Assembly: GCA_943704525.1 (NCBI GenBank)
Contig: CALSCQ010001339.1
Coordinates: 1 to 22,711, forward strand
Length of the DNA: 22,711 nucleotides
Origin: Pigoraptor vietnamica
Lineage: Eukaryota; Opisthokonta; Filasterea
Direction: 5' to 3'
Part shown: piece after piece, positions 9,929 through 19,841 of the stretch
How positions within the stretch are numbered: position 1 is the first letter of the stretch
How the letters are laid out: every line of letters starts with the position of its first letter
Notes under the pieces: model-generated
What the model saw: only the letters and a program-made list of their open reading frames with translations
Told to the model about the DNA's origin: nothing
Databases searched by the model: none
Program-made: the position numbers and the translations under genes

Positions 9929-12900
9929 TCAGAACACATACACAGCACCGCCGAGGCGCGCTCCCTTCCCGCTCCTCTCAGCTCCCACAGCAAGCACGCC
10001 GTTGCCCAGCGCAGCAATCGACGACCCAAAGCGCGACTTCTCATCGCCGGGAATGAACCCCTCGCCCGTCGTCGCTGGGCACGGGCGCGTCGGCAGGATC
10101 TTGCCGCAGCTGCTCGTCGCCTTGCCCGTGGGAAAGTTGCTTCCGGCCTTGAACACGTACGCGCCGCCCTCCTGCGCGCCCGTAATCTCCCCCGTCATGT
10201 CCTCGGTGCGCATGGGCGATCCCACCATGAGGTCGTCGCCGGCGCCGCCAGAGAAGCGGCCGAAGGCCGTGCGCCACCCAAAGTGCGCGTAGTTGCGGTC
10301 GCCCTCGAGCGTCGTCTTGACAGGAGCCTGCGACAGCGACGCCGTCTTGCCGCTGAGGTCGCCCACGCGCGAGACGGCGACGGACCCGGCCATGTGCCAC
10401 GTGACGGGAATGCCGACAGCGTTGCCGGACACGTCGACGGTGCTCGAAGCCATCGCCACGTAGAGGTCGCCCGTCGCAAAGGGATCGCCGATCGACACGG
10501 CCGCGCCGAGCTTCTGGTACTCCGTGTCGCCGTTGATCGTGAAGAGGGCGTCGGCGGCGGACGGCGACGAGAACTTGAAGCCGTAGACGCGGCCGACCGA
10601 CTGCTTGTCGCTCGAGGAGAACGAGCAGTCGGCGTTTGCGCAGATGCGAACGGTGGGTGCACCGGCCACGAGCACGCCCGCGCGCGCCGAGACAGAGTAG
10701 CCGAACCAGTCGTAGTCGTGCTCGCCGCTGCGGGTCCAGCTCGCGTCAGAGGGCGCGAGGGCGATGGACGCACCGCCGGAGAGGCGCGGGGCGAGCACCG
10801 ACGAGCAGAAGACAGAGACGATGCCCTTCTGGCGGCCGCCCGCGTGCGCGAAGGGAGAACCGACGACAAGGTCCGCGTGGCCGTCGCCGTCGAGATCGCC
10901 CGAGGAGAGGGCCCATCCAAAGTTGTTGTAACTGCGCGATTGGAGATGACAGAGGAGGTTAAGCGCGTGGCGCGGACGACAAACTGCTGGACGCCCATCG
11001 CAACTCGGGATGTTTGGCACACTGAAACGTCGCAAAGACGAAACTCTCGCGAACAAAACAACTCGCACAGCGATTGCGTGACGCCACACTCACGTGTCCT
11101 GCGAGACGATCGTGACGGCGGGCGTGGGCGAGAGTCCGGCGCCCTTGCGGCCAAGGAACACGAGGACCTTGCCGTGGTAGCTAAGGGCATTCGCGCCCGT
11201 CGACGGCGCAGAGACAGCGAGGTCGTCGATTCCGTCGCCGTTAATGTCGACCACGGCAAGCGCGCTGCCAAAGCGGCCGTTGACCTCGTCGCCCTCGATC
11301 ACTGCGGGGGAAAGGAGTGAAAGGCATGAGCCATGCACCACGAACGAGAACCACAAAATGTGGCAGAGGCAAGTAGGCAAGAGCGTGTGTGTGTGTGGTG
11401 CGTGTGTGCGTGTATGTGTTGTGTGCCTGTGCGCTGCGTCAGCGACTCAGCAGACACCGAGAGAGCGCGCGAGTGCCCACCCAAGTCGTTGTCGTTGTCG
11501 ATGACGCGGTTGCGCGCAAGTCCTGCGCCGCCGTTGACGACATAGACGCGGCCGTACTGCGAGCGTCCAGACACAAAGTGGCCGGGGGCGCCCATCGCAA
11601 GGTCGAGCACTGCAAAACAGAGACAGAGACGCGAAACTGTCAGTATGGCACACCGAAGAGCGAACAACGAACGGAGGCAGTCTTGAAACATACAAGGGCA
11701 CGCAAGCGCACCAATGTTACGCGCGCTGTTACGCACCTCCGTCGGCATTAAAGTCGCCGGAAGCCGACGCCCAGCCGAGGCGCGCGTACGACGTTGACGT
11801 CGTGATGACGCCCTTTGGCGAGGGTCCCGTGGAGAAAAGGGCGGGGGCCGACACGCTGCGACAGAAGGAGAGGTAAGAAAGCGGACTGCTGCGAACAAGT
11901 GCAACGCATCCAGAAAATAACGGCGAAATTCTGCGCCCACTTCACCCAACCAACGACCACTTTGCATCAAACGCACCTCGACTCGAGCAGCGCCTTCATC
12001 CGGGGCCCCGCGGAAAAGATGGCACCGCCCTCCGCCGTGCGCGTCACAACGACGTCATCGACCGTAAGGGGAGCACCGAGCGCGTCGTTGATCGTGCCGT
12101 GGAAATCGCGTTGCCTGTGAGTGGAGCAGCGGTCAGTGGCGAGGGAGGCACGAGGGGTCAAATCGTTCGAAAGAGCACACGTGTGTGGGTGTGTGTGCGT
12201 GTGTGTCTCCTTCAAGAGCCAACGACTCACTTGCGAGCGCCGAGACGCGTGGGCTTGCGGATCGTCTTCGTGCCGTACGCGTCGTCAAAGGCGCGGCGGT
12301 CCGTTGCGTTGCAGTCGAGGAACACGGGGTTGTCGTTGAACTTGCACGTGTCCACGCCCTTCTCCACCATCTGAATCGTGTCATGCCACACGAGCGCCGT
12401 CCACGCGGCCATGTCATCGACGCCACCGACGAAGTACTCGTGGAACGTCTGCGTTGGCGCAACGAGTTGGAGAGAGTGGAGTGAGTCCTCCCACGTAATG
12501 AACTGACAAGCGCCTTGTCGAAAGTGGAACAGAGCCTTTGAAGCGCACACATACGCACGTGAAGCGAGCTCGCATGGGGGAGGGCATGGGAAGCACAGCA
12601 GAGCATAGCACGCACCTCCGCGAGGAACGGCGACTTCTTGGCATAGTCGGGGAATGCCTTTGCGACGGCAATCTTCTCACCGAGGCGACCGAGGAAGAGG
12701 AAGGCGGTGCATTCGGCGATGATTGCGCCCGTGATGGCCTCGTGGCCGTAGTACTCGGTGTAGATCTGCACGAGGTCGTCGATGGGGACATACCACTCGC
12801 CAATCGCGCCAATGTAGCCGAGGTCGAGCTCTGCAAGCAAGCGCGCGTTTAGGAGAGAGAAAGGGGGCACGCACACTTAGAAATGCATAGAGAGAGCCGA

Positions 12901-14138
12901 GTAAACAAAACACAAGACGCGCAGGTACGCATGCATATGGAAAGGGGCGGGAGAAAGCGCAGCGACGCACCGAAGTTGGCGACAATGTCACCGCCCGGGT
13001 CACCGACACTGTGAGCGTCGCTGAAACTGTCGTGGAAGTTGACCTTCACCGCGGACATAGAGGGGATGTGAGAGCGCATAAGGGCAGCGGGGATAGACAC
13101 ACACAAGAGCGGTGAAGTGACGACAGCACGTGAGAGACCCCTGTATCACGAATGCTACACACGGGCGCGCGTGTCCACATGCAATGCGGGGACGAGAGCT
13201 GACCGCGTTACGCATGCGCCAATGTGACGCACCCCGCCCATGGCCGAGAGGAACCCCTCGTCGACGCCGAGCGCGTGCCAGTTGACGTCAGCCACTTGGT
13301 GCGACACGAGGCCCATGAGGAAGGCGACGAGCTTCTCCGTCGACTGCAGAGCGCGCGCGAAATTTGAATATTTAGTCTCCATCGGCGCACTTACGTCAAT
13401 GTGCGCGCTTGCATTTGCGTGTGTGGCGTGCTCCGCGTACTTGCTGTGAGATCTACAAAAAATATCTACAAAATATAAAGCGCGACACCCCAAACGGGGC
13501 GAGACGCACCTCCGCCCAGGGCTTCGGGTACTTGCGGCGAATGTACGTCGCCGTCGCATTCATGAACCCAACCCAGTGTGAGTCCTCCGCCAGCTGGTGG
13601 TAGGCGCCCTTCTGGCACATGCCGTTGTACATGGCATCGGGGTACTGAGGTGGAGCAGAGGGAGTATGTCAGCAAGCACAGTGTCACTCAACTGCCAACC
13701 CAAAGCAGTGAGGGATACAGTGAGAGAGTCTCAAAAGAAGACAGACAGAGAGACTATCGTGGTGAAGTGGCTATTGTGATGTGTGCGTCGTGTTCGTGCG
13801 CACGTCTTTCAGAGGCACACATCGACCCACCGGATTGCCCGCCTGGAACGCATCCTGGTGCTTTTGAATGTACTGCGCGGCACAACAGACATTTGTACGG
13901 CTCAGCGCTCCACATTCTCAAAAAATCTACAGAAGAGCAACACGCGCGCACTCACACACACACACACATACGCGCGCGCACACACACACACACACACCTC
14001 CTTGTAATTGCCGTACTCCGACGAGCCAAAGTAGTCGACGGCACGGTGAGCGACCTCAATGTGCGTCGTAATGCCGCAGCCACTCACGGCCACGACGGCC
14101 GCGAGCAGCAGCGCAGCAGCGACAGCGACGCGCATCAT
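9929..14138 (-). CDS. GPLD1: GPI-specific phospholipase D (GPLD1), full length
   Basis: Twelve exons: 14138-13998, 13872-13831, 13644-13510, 13343-13233, 13043-12971, 12830-12616, 12448-12231, 12114-11977, 11855-11737, 11609-11481, 11301-11094 and 10931-9929. They total 843 aa (human 840) with every phase closing. A signal peptide (MMRVAVAAALLLAAVVAVSG) precedes the zinc-dependent phospholipase domain: CGITTHIEVAHRAVDYFG, EDSHWVGFMNA, GLVSHQVADVNWHALG, DAHSVGDPGGD and EYFVGGVDDMAAW, which keep the expected His/Asp metal-ligand pattern. From about residue 370 comes a beta-propeller of FG-GAP repeats with calcium-loop motifs (GDFNADG, DINGDGIDD, DLDGDGHAD). The enzyme hydrolyses the inositol-phosphate bond of GPI anchors, outside the cell or in the secretory lumen. 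Eleven of eleven donors begin GTG. The last exon carries the whole C-terminal third. It is divergent from PEX3. I find no disrupted motif. Confidence 0.97.
13949..13997 (-). repeat. (CA)n at the GPLD1 intron 1 donor
   Basis: A CA/CG run that reads (GT)n on the GPLD1 sense strand. The donor of exon 1 (GAG|GTGTGTGTG) is itself the first repeat unit, so array length changes could alter the splice-site context. Confidence 0.9.
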
Positions 14139-14737
14139 TCTCTACACGCGCCAACAAACACCCTGCACAACCGCACAGCCTTCAGACCACGAGATCGCGC
14201 CAAGAAGCTTCACGGGTGAGCATGCAAGAGTGGTGGGAGAGTGTATGTGTGAGGAGGGAGAGTGCGTGTGTGCGCGCGCTTCGTGCCGCTTGTTGGGGCA
14301 GCCGGTCACTCGCTGTGTCACATGACCCCTCGTAGAATACTACTACCCGATATTCAGCATCGCTTGTGAATCCCTACATTCGCGTTAATTACTCCACATA
14401 TGAATTTCGTGCGTAAGTCGCTTTTGAGAAGCTCAAGTCACGCACGGCCAATCAGATGCGTCCGCCGCCGAACGTGAATTTCCAGTAACAGAGAGTAACA
14501 AAGCACGTGACTAGTCACATGACAGTCGGCTGCCGTCGGATGGTTTTTCCAGTGGAGATCTTCCGCAGATTCAAAAAAGAAACGCGTACTTCTACATTCT
14601 ATTGCCGCTGTGTGTGCCTCCACTATTCTCTCAGTTATAGTGCGCGCGGGGAGCAGGAGGGCTGACGAGCGCGCACACGGGCGGCTCATTGCGCTGGGTG
14701 TTTGTCGTGTACGGTCAGCGAGTGGAGCTGCGCGAAA
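14139..14737. promoter_or_regulatory. Shared divergent promoter of GPLD1 and PEX3
   Basis: About 600 bp separate the two start codons. A GTCACATGAC lies at 14317-14326. A near-perfect 18-base palindrome, CACGTGACTAGTCACATG, lies at about 14504-14521 with a perfect GTGACTAGTCAC core, followed by AC. No gene is supported here. A bidirectional promoter is inferred from arrangement only. Confidence 0.55.
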
Positions 14738-16298
14738 ATGTTTTCGAGCCTGTGGGGTTTTGTGAAGCGACATAAGCGAAAGTTCATCGCCGTGGGAGTC
14801 GTGGCGGGGGGTGTCTATATTGCGGGGCGTTACTTCAAGTCTCGATTTGAGGAAGAGCGCGACAAGGCAACGGCAGAGCTTCTCGCGAGCGCGCGGTACG
14901 TCCGAGTGATGTCACGTGTCTGTTGCAAGTGCTGTGCGTGCGTTTCCCGTGCTTGTGTGCCCCATGCTGTGTCCATGTGGGGTCAGTCGGCGCGATATCC
15001 AGCTTGCTTTGTTTGCGACCGTGCCTCTGGGGCTGACTCTCTCCGTATCGTTTTCAGCATGCGCCATCACTTCGAGAGCAACCAGCGCACGTGCGATGCG
15101 ACCGTACAGTCCCTCCTCGCCTCTCTGCGCGAGGAACTCTTCTCATATCTCGACGTCGAATCGCTCACCGGACAGCTTCGCATGCGCCAAGGGGACAAGG
15201 TGCGCCTTCCGCATTGTCAACTGCACATGTTCCAGGCTGCTGTTTTGACGCACCACTTCTAAACTGCCAAATAAGACGCGGTCACTAATCTCATGTGTCG
15301 CGTGCATGCAGGTGCAAATTTGGGAGTCCCTCAAGGTCGTGAGCTTCGCGCGCACCGTCTCGGGCGTCTACGCCGTATGCCTGCTTGTCGTCTTTCTACG
15401 CGTGCAACTCAACGTGGTCGGCCGCTATATGTACATCGAGACGCTACAGAAGGCGCAGTCGCGCAGTTCCGCAACCGACGGCGGCGACGGTGCCGCGCGC
15501 GCCTTTCTCACGCCCGAAGTTCAACGGCAATACCTGACGTTTGTGCAGTTTTTCCTCCGCGAGGGGCTCGCGGACTTGTGCGCGGCCGTGCGTGGTGCAT
15601 GCGAGCACGTGCTCGTGCAGATGTCGCTGAAGGAGCTTCTCTCCGCCGAGACGCTCGCGCGCGTCGTCTCGGCGATTCGCGCGCAGATTGAGGGCGGCAG
15701 CGGCGGCCCACGGCGCTCGTTTTCGGCCTATCTGATTCCGCACACGGAAGAGTCGATCGCCTCGGTGCTTGCACTGGCCGAAGACTCTTCCACGCGGCGG
15801 TCGCGGGACGGAGCCCTCGACGAGTCTCCCTTCACGCTGTCGCGGGGATCGACGCCGTCGCCGCCAAGTGCGCAGGCGCGGTCGATGGCAGCGTCGTTTG
15901 AGATGGTCGCGGGAGGGTCACGTGGGCGGGAGGCGGACGACGTGTTTGTGAATCCGTCGCTGAGGCTCCTCCTGGACGAAACGGCGGAGATATTCGACTC
16001 AGCCGACTGCGCCGATGCGCTCACCGCATGCATGGACACGGCGTTTGTGACGCTGGTGGGGAACATTCTCCCGTTCTTTGCCGGCGACGCGGGCGGCGAA
16101 TCGGCGCAAGGGCGTTCGTCGGGCGCGCAGTCGCAACTCCTGCCGTTAGCGAAGGTGATCCCGCTGGTGAACGGCCAGTGCCACCCGCTGTTCTCTGTTC
16201 CAAACAACCAGTTTGTGGATGCGCTGTCGCGAATGCCGCAGCTTGAGGAGTTCTCTGCGGCCGTGTACTCGGCCACTTCCGAGGGCGAAGAGCAATAG
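14738..16298 (+). CDS. PEX3: Peroxisomal biogenesis factor 3 (PEX3)
   Basis: Three exons: 14738-14895, 15058-15199 and 15312-16298, giving 428 aa. Donors GTACGT and GTGCGC; acceptors TTTTCAG and CATGCAG; phases close. The N-terminus MFSSLWGFVKRHKRKFIAVG with a following GGVYIAGRYF membrane segment matches the PEX3 anchor (human LKRHKKK...GGVYILGKY). Then come HHFESNQRTCDATV and IWESLKVVSFAR with LLVVFLRVQLNVVGRYMY. The Trp in IWESLK falls at residue 104, the same number as the human Trp that contacts PEX19. The C-terminal part has LPLAKVIPLVNGQCH. PEX3 sits in the ER and peroxisome membrane and docks PEX19 with its peroxisomal membrane-protein cargo. The protein is longer than human (373 aa) through Ser/Ala/Gly-rich inserts around residues 155-165 and 240-310. 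It implies the organism has peroxisomes. Confidence 0.97.
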
Positions 16299-16457
16299 TG
16301 CTGAATTAATAATTTAGTCGTTGATGATACTGAGGAATGCGCGCGTCACCGGCGCCACTTTAGGGAACCCTATCCTTGAACAAGGGCGTGTGTATGAGCT
16401 ACGGCAAGCCAGGAGGAGCCGCTCAACACTGCAGAAAGCAACAAAAACCAACCAACA

Positions 16458-16491
16458 CCCCCCCCCCCCCCCCCCCCCCCCCAAAAAAAAA
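16458..16491 (+). repeat. C25A9 homopolymer block
   Basis: Twenty-five consecutive C followed by nine A. The reverse strand is a G25 run, able in principle to form a G-quadruplex. It is immediately followed by GAG and the TCACGTGA palindrome. Homopolymer length may include assembly error. Confidence 0.95.
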
Positions 16492-16494
16492 GAG

Positions 16495-16502
16495 TCACGT
16501 GA
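16495..16502. promoter_or_regulatory. TCACGTGA palindrome upstream of TM protein gene
   Basis: A perfect extended E-box about 220 bp 5' of ATG 16721, directly after the C25A9 block. It is one of several copies of this motif near gene starts in this window; function is inferred. Confidence 0.45.
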
Positions 16503-16720
16503 TCTCGTTCCGGATTATCCCGCGTAATCCCACCGATAGTCTGTTGGTCGAACACCTGTGTGTAGAGCAGAGCCAATCCGGACCTCGCACTCATCAGTCT
16601 GCTCTCGCGACTTCATCTGCGAAGCCCTCTACGCGCTTCGTGCTGTCCGTCGAAGGCGCTCAAGTTCCTACCCTCTGCTGCCTCGTTGACTGCATCTGTT
16701 TCGGCTAGAGCCTCACGAAC

Positions 16721-17025
16721 ATGGCGGGGCTGGACTTCTCACTCGAGCCGGGCATCTTCACTCTTGCCGCGGGGTTCGTCGTGGCGATTGTGGGCTTGTT
16801 CGCCGCCGCGTTCATCATATCGGGCACGTCGCCGTTTGCGAAGGCCGAGGGGCGACACAAACACAAAAAGTGAGTGTGTTGCAACTAGAGAGATGGACTG
16901 TTTCCAATACTACTCAATGGTGTTTCCAGGGTGCGTTGTGTGCACGTTGGTGTATAAACAAAGTACGGTGTCACGTTCGTGTGCGTGTATTAGCGCGTGT
17001 GCGTGTGCGTGTGCGTGTGCGCGGG

Positions 17026-17088
<63 letters not shown>

Positions 17089-18290
17089 GGGTGTGCATGT
17101 GTGCGTGTGTGCGCGCGTGTGTGTGCGTGTGTGTGTGTGTGCGCGTGCGCGCGTTTGCGTGCAGGTATAGAGGTTCAGAGGCGCAACGTGAAGGTTGTAA
17201 GGGTCGTTGAGTGCTGCAACACACTGTTGTTAGTTTGGAGGTTGTGTATTGCAATTGACACACCACCATTTTTCTTCTTATTCAATCCATCGCAGGTCCG
17301 AGGCAAAGGAGCCCGTTTCCGCGGTGAGTCCGTTTACTTTGTTGCTCTCTCGCGCGCGACAATTCCCGTGTGGCGCGTGTTACTTTTGCATTTGCGTTTT
17401 CTGTGTCATGGCAAAACCCAGTGTTGTTGTTTGACTTTTACATTAGCTCTGCGTTCTCCGCGCATTGCATTGACGTCCCACGTGCGTCACAGGCATCGAA
17501 GGCAAAGAAGGCCATCGCTGGGCCCGTCTCCAAGGGTTCCCCCCGCCCCCAACGAAAGGCGCCGTCTGCGCTGGAAGCGTCGAAGCCGCGTCCGGACGCA
17601 CCCTCGCCCGCGCCCGCGTCCCCGGCACCCGCTGTCAAGGCTGCGAGCAGCAAACCGGCCGAGCCGAAGACGGCAGACGCGAAGGGGAAGAAGCCCGCCG
17701 TCGACCAGGCTGCCGGGAGTGCCTCGGGGTGGGCGGACGAGCACGGCCACGAGGACGAGTGGAACGTGGCGATTTCTCGCAAAAACAAGGCCAAGTTTGC
17801 GCGCATTGCGGCGGAGAAGGCAGACCAACTGGACGGCTTCACGCACGCGCACGCCCACCACATTGACCACACCAAGGACGCCTCTGCCGCGGCCGCTAAC
17901 GGCGCCGATGTCGACGCTGCAGTCGCGCGCAGTCCCTCTGTGTTGTTTGAGGACGACGCGTCGCGGCGGTACGACCAGCCGAGCTTCTTTTCCGTGCTAG
18001 AGGAAGAGAGCGTTGCCGGCAACGAGGCGGACTCTGGAAAGAAGGCGAAGGCTGTCCAGACACCTGCCGCGAAGGCCACGCCGCAGAAGGGCAAGCGCGC
18101 AGAGAAGCCTGCCAAGCCCGCGCTCGTGCACCACGAAACGACCGAGGGCTCGGCAAGTGCGGCCGCGTCCCCGGAGGGCGCGGGTGAGCACGGCAGCGGA
18201 AACGGCGGGTTTGTACCGCCGCCCGTCCGGCGGTCCGTGTCGTTCAGTGAGCGGATCAAGACGATTGCAGTGCCCACTGAGGAGCAGTGA
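16721..18290 (+). CDS. Single-pass membrane protein with basic low-complexity tail, unknown
   Basis: Three exons: 16721-16869, 17296-17323 (28 nt) and 17493-18290, giving 324 aa. Donors GTGAGT twice; acceptors ATCGCAG and GTCACAG; phases 2 and 0 close. Residues of about 11-33 form one strong hydrophobic helix (GIFTLAAGFVVAIVGLFAAA) after a short acidic N-terminus, followed by GRHKHKK and a Lys/Ala/Pro-rich linker. This topology resembles signal-anchored ER proteins with a cytosolic tail. Two segments stand out from the low complexity: WADEHGHEDEWNVAISRKNK (about residues 135-155) and a C-terminal PPVRRSVSFSERIKTIAVP. A Lys/Pro/Ala-rich stretch with likely disorder separates them. I do not recognise the family. 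Intron 1 carries a long sense (TG)n array. An ER or other endomembrane location is inferred only from the helix. Confidence 0.8.
17029..17087 (+). repeat. (TG)n in intron 1 of the TM protein gene
   Basis: A pure TG run flanked by GTGCG-rich variants (16978-17160), on the sense strand, inside the 426-nt first intron. Confidence 0.95.
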
Positions 18291-18739
18291 AGCGTGGCGT
18301 GTGGCTTTGCGTTGCGCGCGTCTCTCCTTCCTCCCCCATCTATCCCTCTCTCTTCTTCTCCCTATTCCCACCGTGTCTGTGGAGCCTTGTCTCACCCCTC
18401 CTATTTTCGCACCCTGTTGCGCTGTGTTTTGCGTGAAAGTGGTCGTCCTCAAAATGTCGTCGCGTTTTCTTTCGTTGATCGTGCTTGCGTTGAGCCGCTT
18501 GTGCCTCTCATCCGCGCAAGCCTCGAATTCTCCGCGTTGGTCGCCCTGTATGTGATCTGCACCTTCTGACTGCCCCACTCCACACATCGCACCCTCCTCA
18601 CACTCAATCTCGCTGTGTTGCGCTGCGCTGCGTCCGCGTGCACACGCGTTGTCAACACTGAAACGACGCAATCGTTCAAATTTTTTTGAAAATTTTATGC
18701 AGCAGTGACGCGCACGCGGCGAAGGACAGTGCGCGAGTG
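18291..18739. other. Convergent intergenic region, possible tiny secreted ORF
   Basis: About 450 bp between the stops of the TM protein (plus) and the universal stress protein (minus). It holds a small ATG frame at 18454-18555 and an AT-rich near-palindrome at about 18676-18697 (AAATTTTTTTGAAAATTTT) close to the stress-protein stop, which may serve 3' end formation. No conserved gene is seen. Confidence 0.5.
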
Positions 18740-18981
18740 TTACTTGACGACCGTAATCGGGCAGTTGAGTGTCCGGATGCATTCCTCCGTGACGGACCCC
18801 ATAACCATTCTGCGCCAATCGACGGGTTGGTACGTGGCATACACACGCACGCGCGCACACACGAACACGCAAGGCACACACAAACAAACACACACACACA
18901 AGGCACACACACACACACACACGCACACACACACACACGCACACACACACGCACACACACACGCGCACACACACACACACA

Positions 18982-19040
<59 letters not shown>

Positions 19041-19841
19041 CAACTCGCCGTCCACCCACTTCTTGAGCCCCGTGAGACCGCGTGTGCCAATCACGAACAT
19101 GTCCGGGTGGCGCTCGTTGACGGCCTCTTGGATGAGCTGCATCGTCTGCTTCTCGCCCTGCAGCACGATCATGTCCGCGCGGAGCTGCGGAAGGCAATGC
19201 GCACGCACTCGCTTAGCCTTTTGCACGCACACATTGGTGTTCTGCGCACAAAGCAGTCGACAGGCCAGGCGCACACACGCACGCACACTCACGCATTCAC
19301 TCACACGCACAACACATCACACAAACATGCCCCCAAGAATCAGCTTCCGGCAGTACCTGAGCGTGGGATGATGCCCTCGCCTTGAGCCTCTTGGCATACC
19401 TTTCCTTGAGCTCCGCAGCCACTTCCTTCGCCTCAATGTTGTACGACTTTTCGACCTTTGAAAATAATTTGGACTCAGACCCACTTCGCCACACAAATAC
19501 GAACACAGCTCAACAGAGGCTCACATCATACACAAGACACACACACGCATACGTACATAGCCTCGTCAACACATGCACACACACACACACGCATATACAC
19601 CCTCCACACACAAAACCTACTCGCACACAGATTTACACACGCAGACATTAGACTCGCATGCACACCCAGCCCCATTTGTACGCCACGCACATACCCTGTC
19701 CATTCCGGGCAGCGCTGACGGCGTGTTGAGGGGCACCACGTGCAGCACGTAGAGGAGCCTCTCCCCCTGCATTTTTAGGCAGAGATCAAGCGCAAAATCG
19801 ACCGCGCGGTCCGAATATTCGCTGCCGTCGACGGCGACCAT
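18740..19841 (-). CDS. Universal stress protein (UspA family), ATP-binding type
   Basis: Four exons: 19841-19695, 19455-19357, 19184-19060 and 18809-18740, giving 146 aa, the usual size of a single-domain USP. Donors GTATGT, GTACTG and GTGGGT. It starts MVAVDGSEYSDRAVDFALDL (first beta strand, nucleotide-binding Asp5), then LLYVLHVVPLN, a helix KEVAAELKERYAKRLKA, DMIVLQGEKQ, DMFVIGTRG and ends CIRTLNCPITVVK. With the donor at AA|GTGGGT, exons 3 and 4 join to GTRGLTGLKKMVMGS, which is exactly the ATP-binding signature G-2X-G-9X-G-S; this decided the splice site. USPs bind ATP and help survival under stress; the target here is unknown. ATG 19841 is the only clear start, though a few N-terminal residues from an unseen 5' exon are possible (a GCGCAG acceptor lies just upstream). 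Confidence 0.9.
18838..19040 (-). repeat. Long (CA)n in stress-protein intron 3
   Basis: About 200 bp of CA with CG and AA interruptions. On the sense strand it is (GT)n beginning about 20 nt after the GTGGGT donor. A second alternative GT donor lies right at its edge. Confidence 0.95.

Larger units (their letters stand above)
16299..16720. other. Intergenic region between PEX3 and the TM protein gene
   Basis: About 420 bp holding the presumed PEX3 3' end (AATTAATAATTTAG soon after the stop), then a C25A9 homopolymer block (16458-16491), then a TCACGTGA motif (16495-16502) about 220 bp upstream of the next ATG. No coding frame is supported. Confidence 0.6.

Noticed and set aside
10195-11271. 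A 358-codon minus-strand frame rich in Arg and Ser
   Set aside because: It is an out-of-frame shadow of GPLD1, whose own frame shows FG-GAP motifs and crosses proper splice sites.
9434-11320. A 628-codon plus-strand frame
   Set aside because: It lies antisense to the last exons of GPLD1, is Arg/Ala-rich, and has no recognisable domain; GC-rich codons on the other strand keep it open.
18838-19040. CRISPR-like or tandem functional array
   Set aside because: It is a simple CA microsatellite with no unique spacers, in an intron.
17997-19310. A 437-codon minus-strand frame
   Set aside because: It runs through the GT array and antisense to the TM protein; only its short DMIVLQGEKQ part is real and belongs to the stress-protein third exon.
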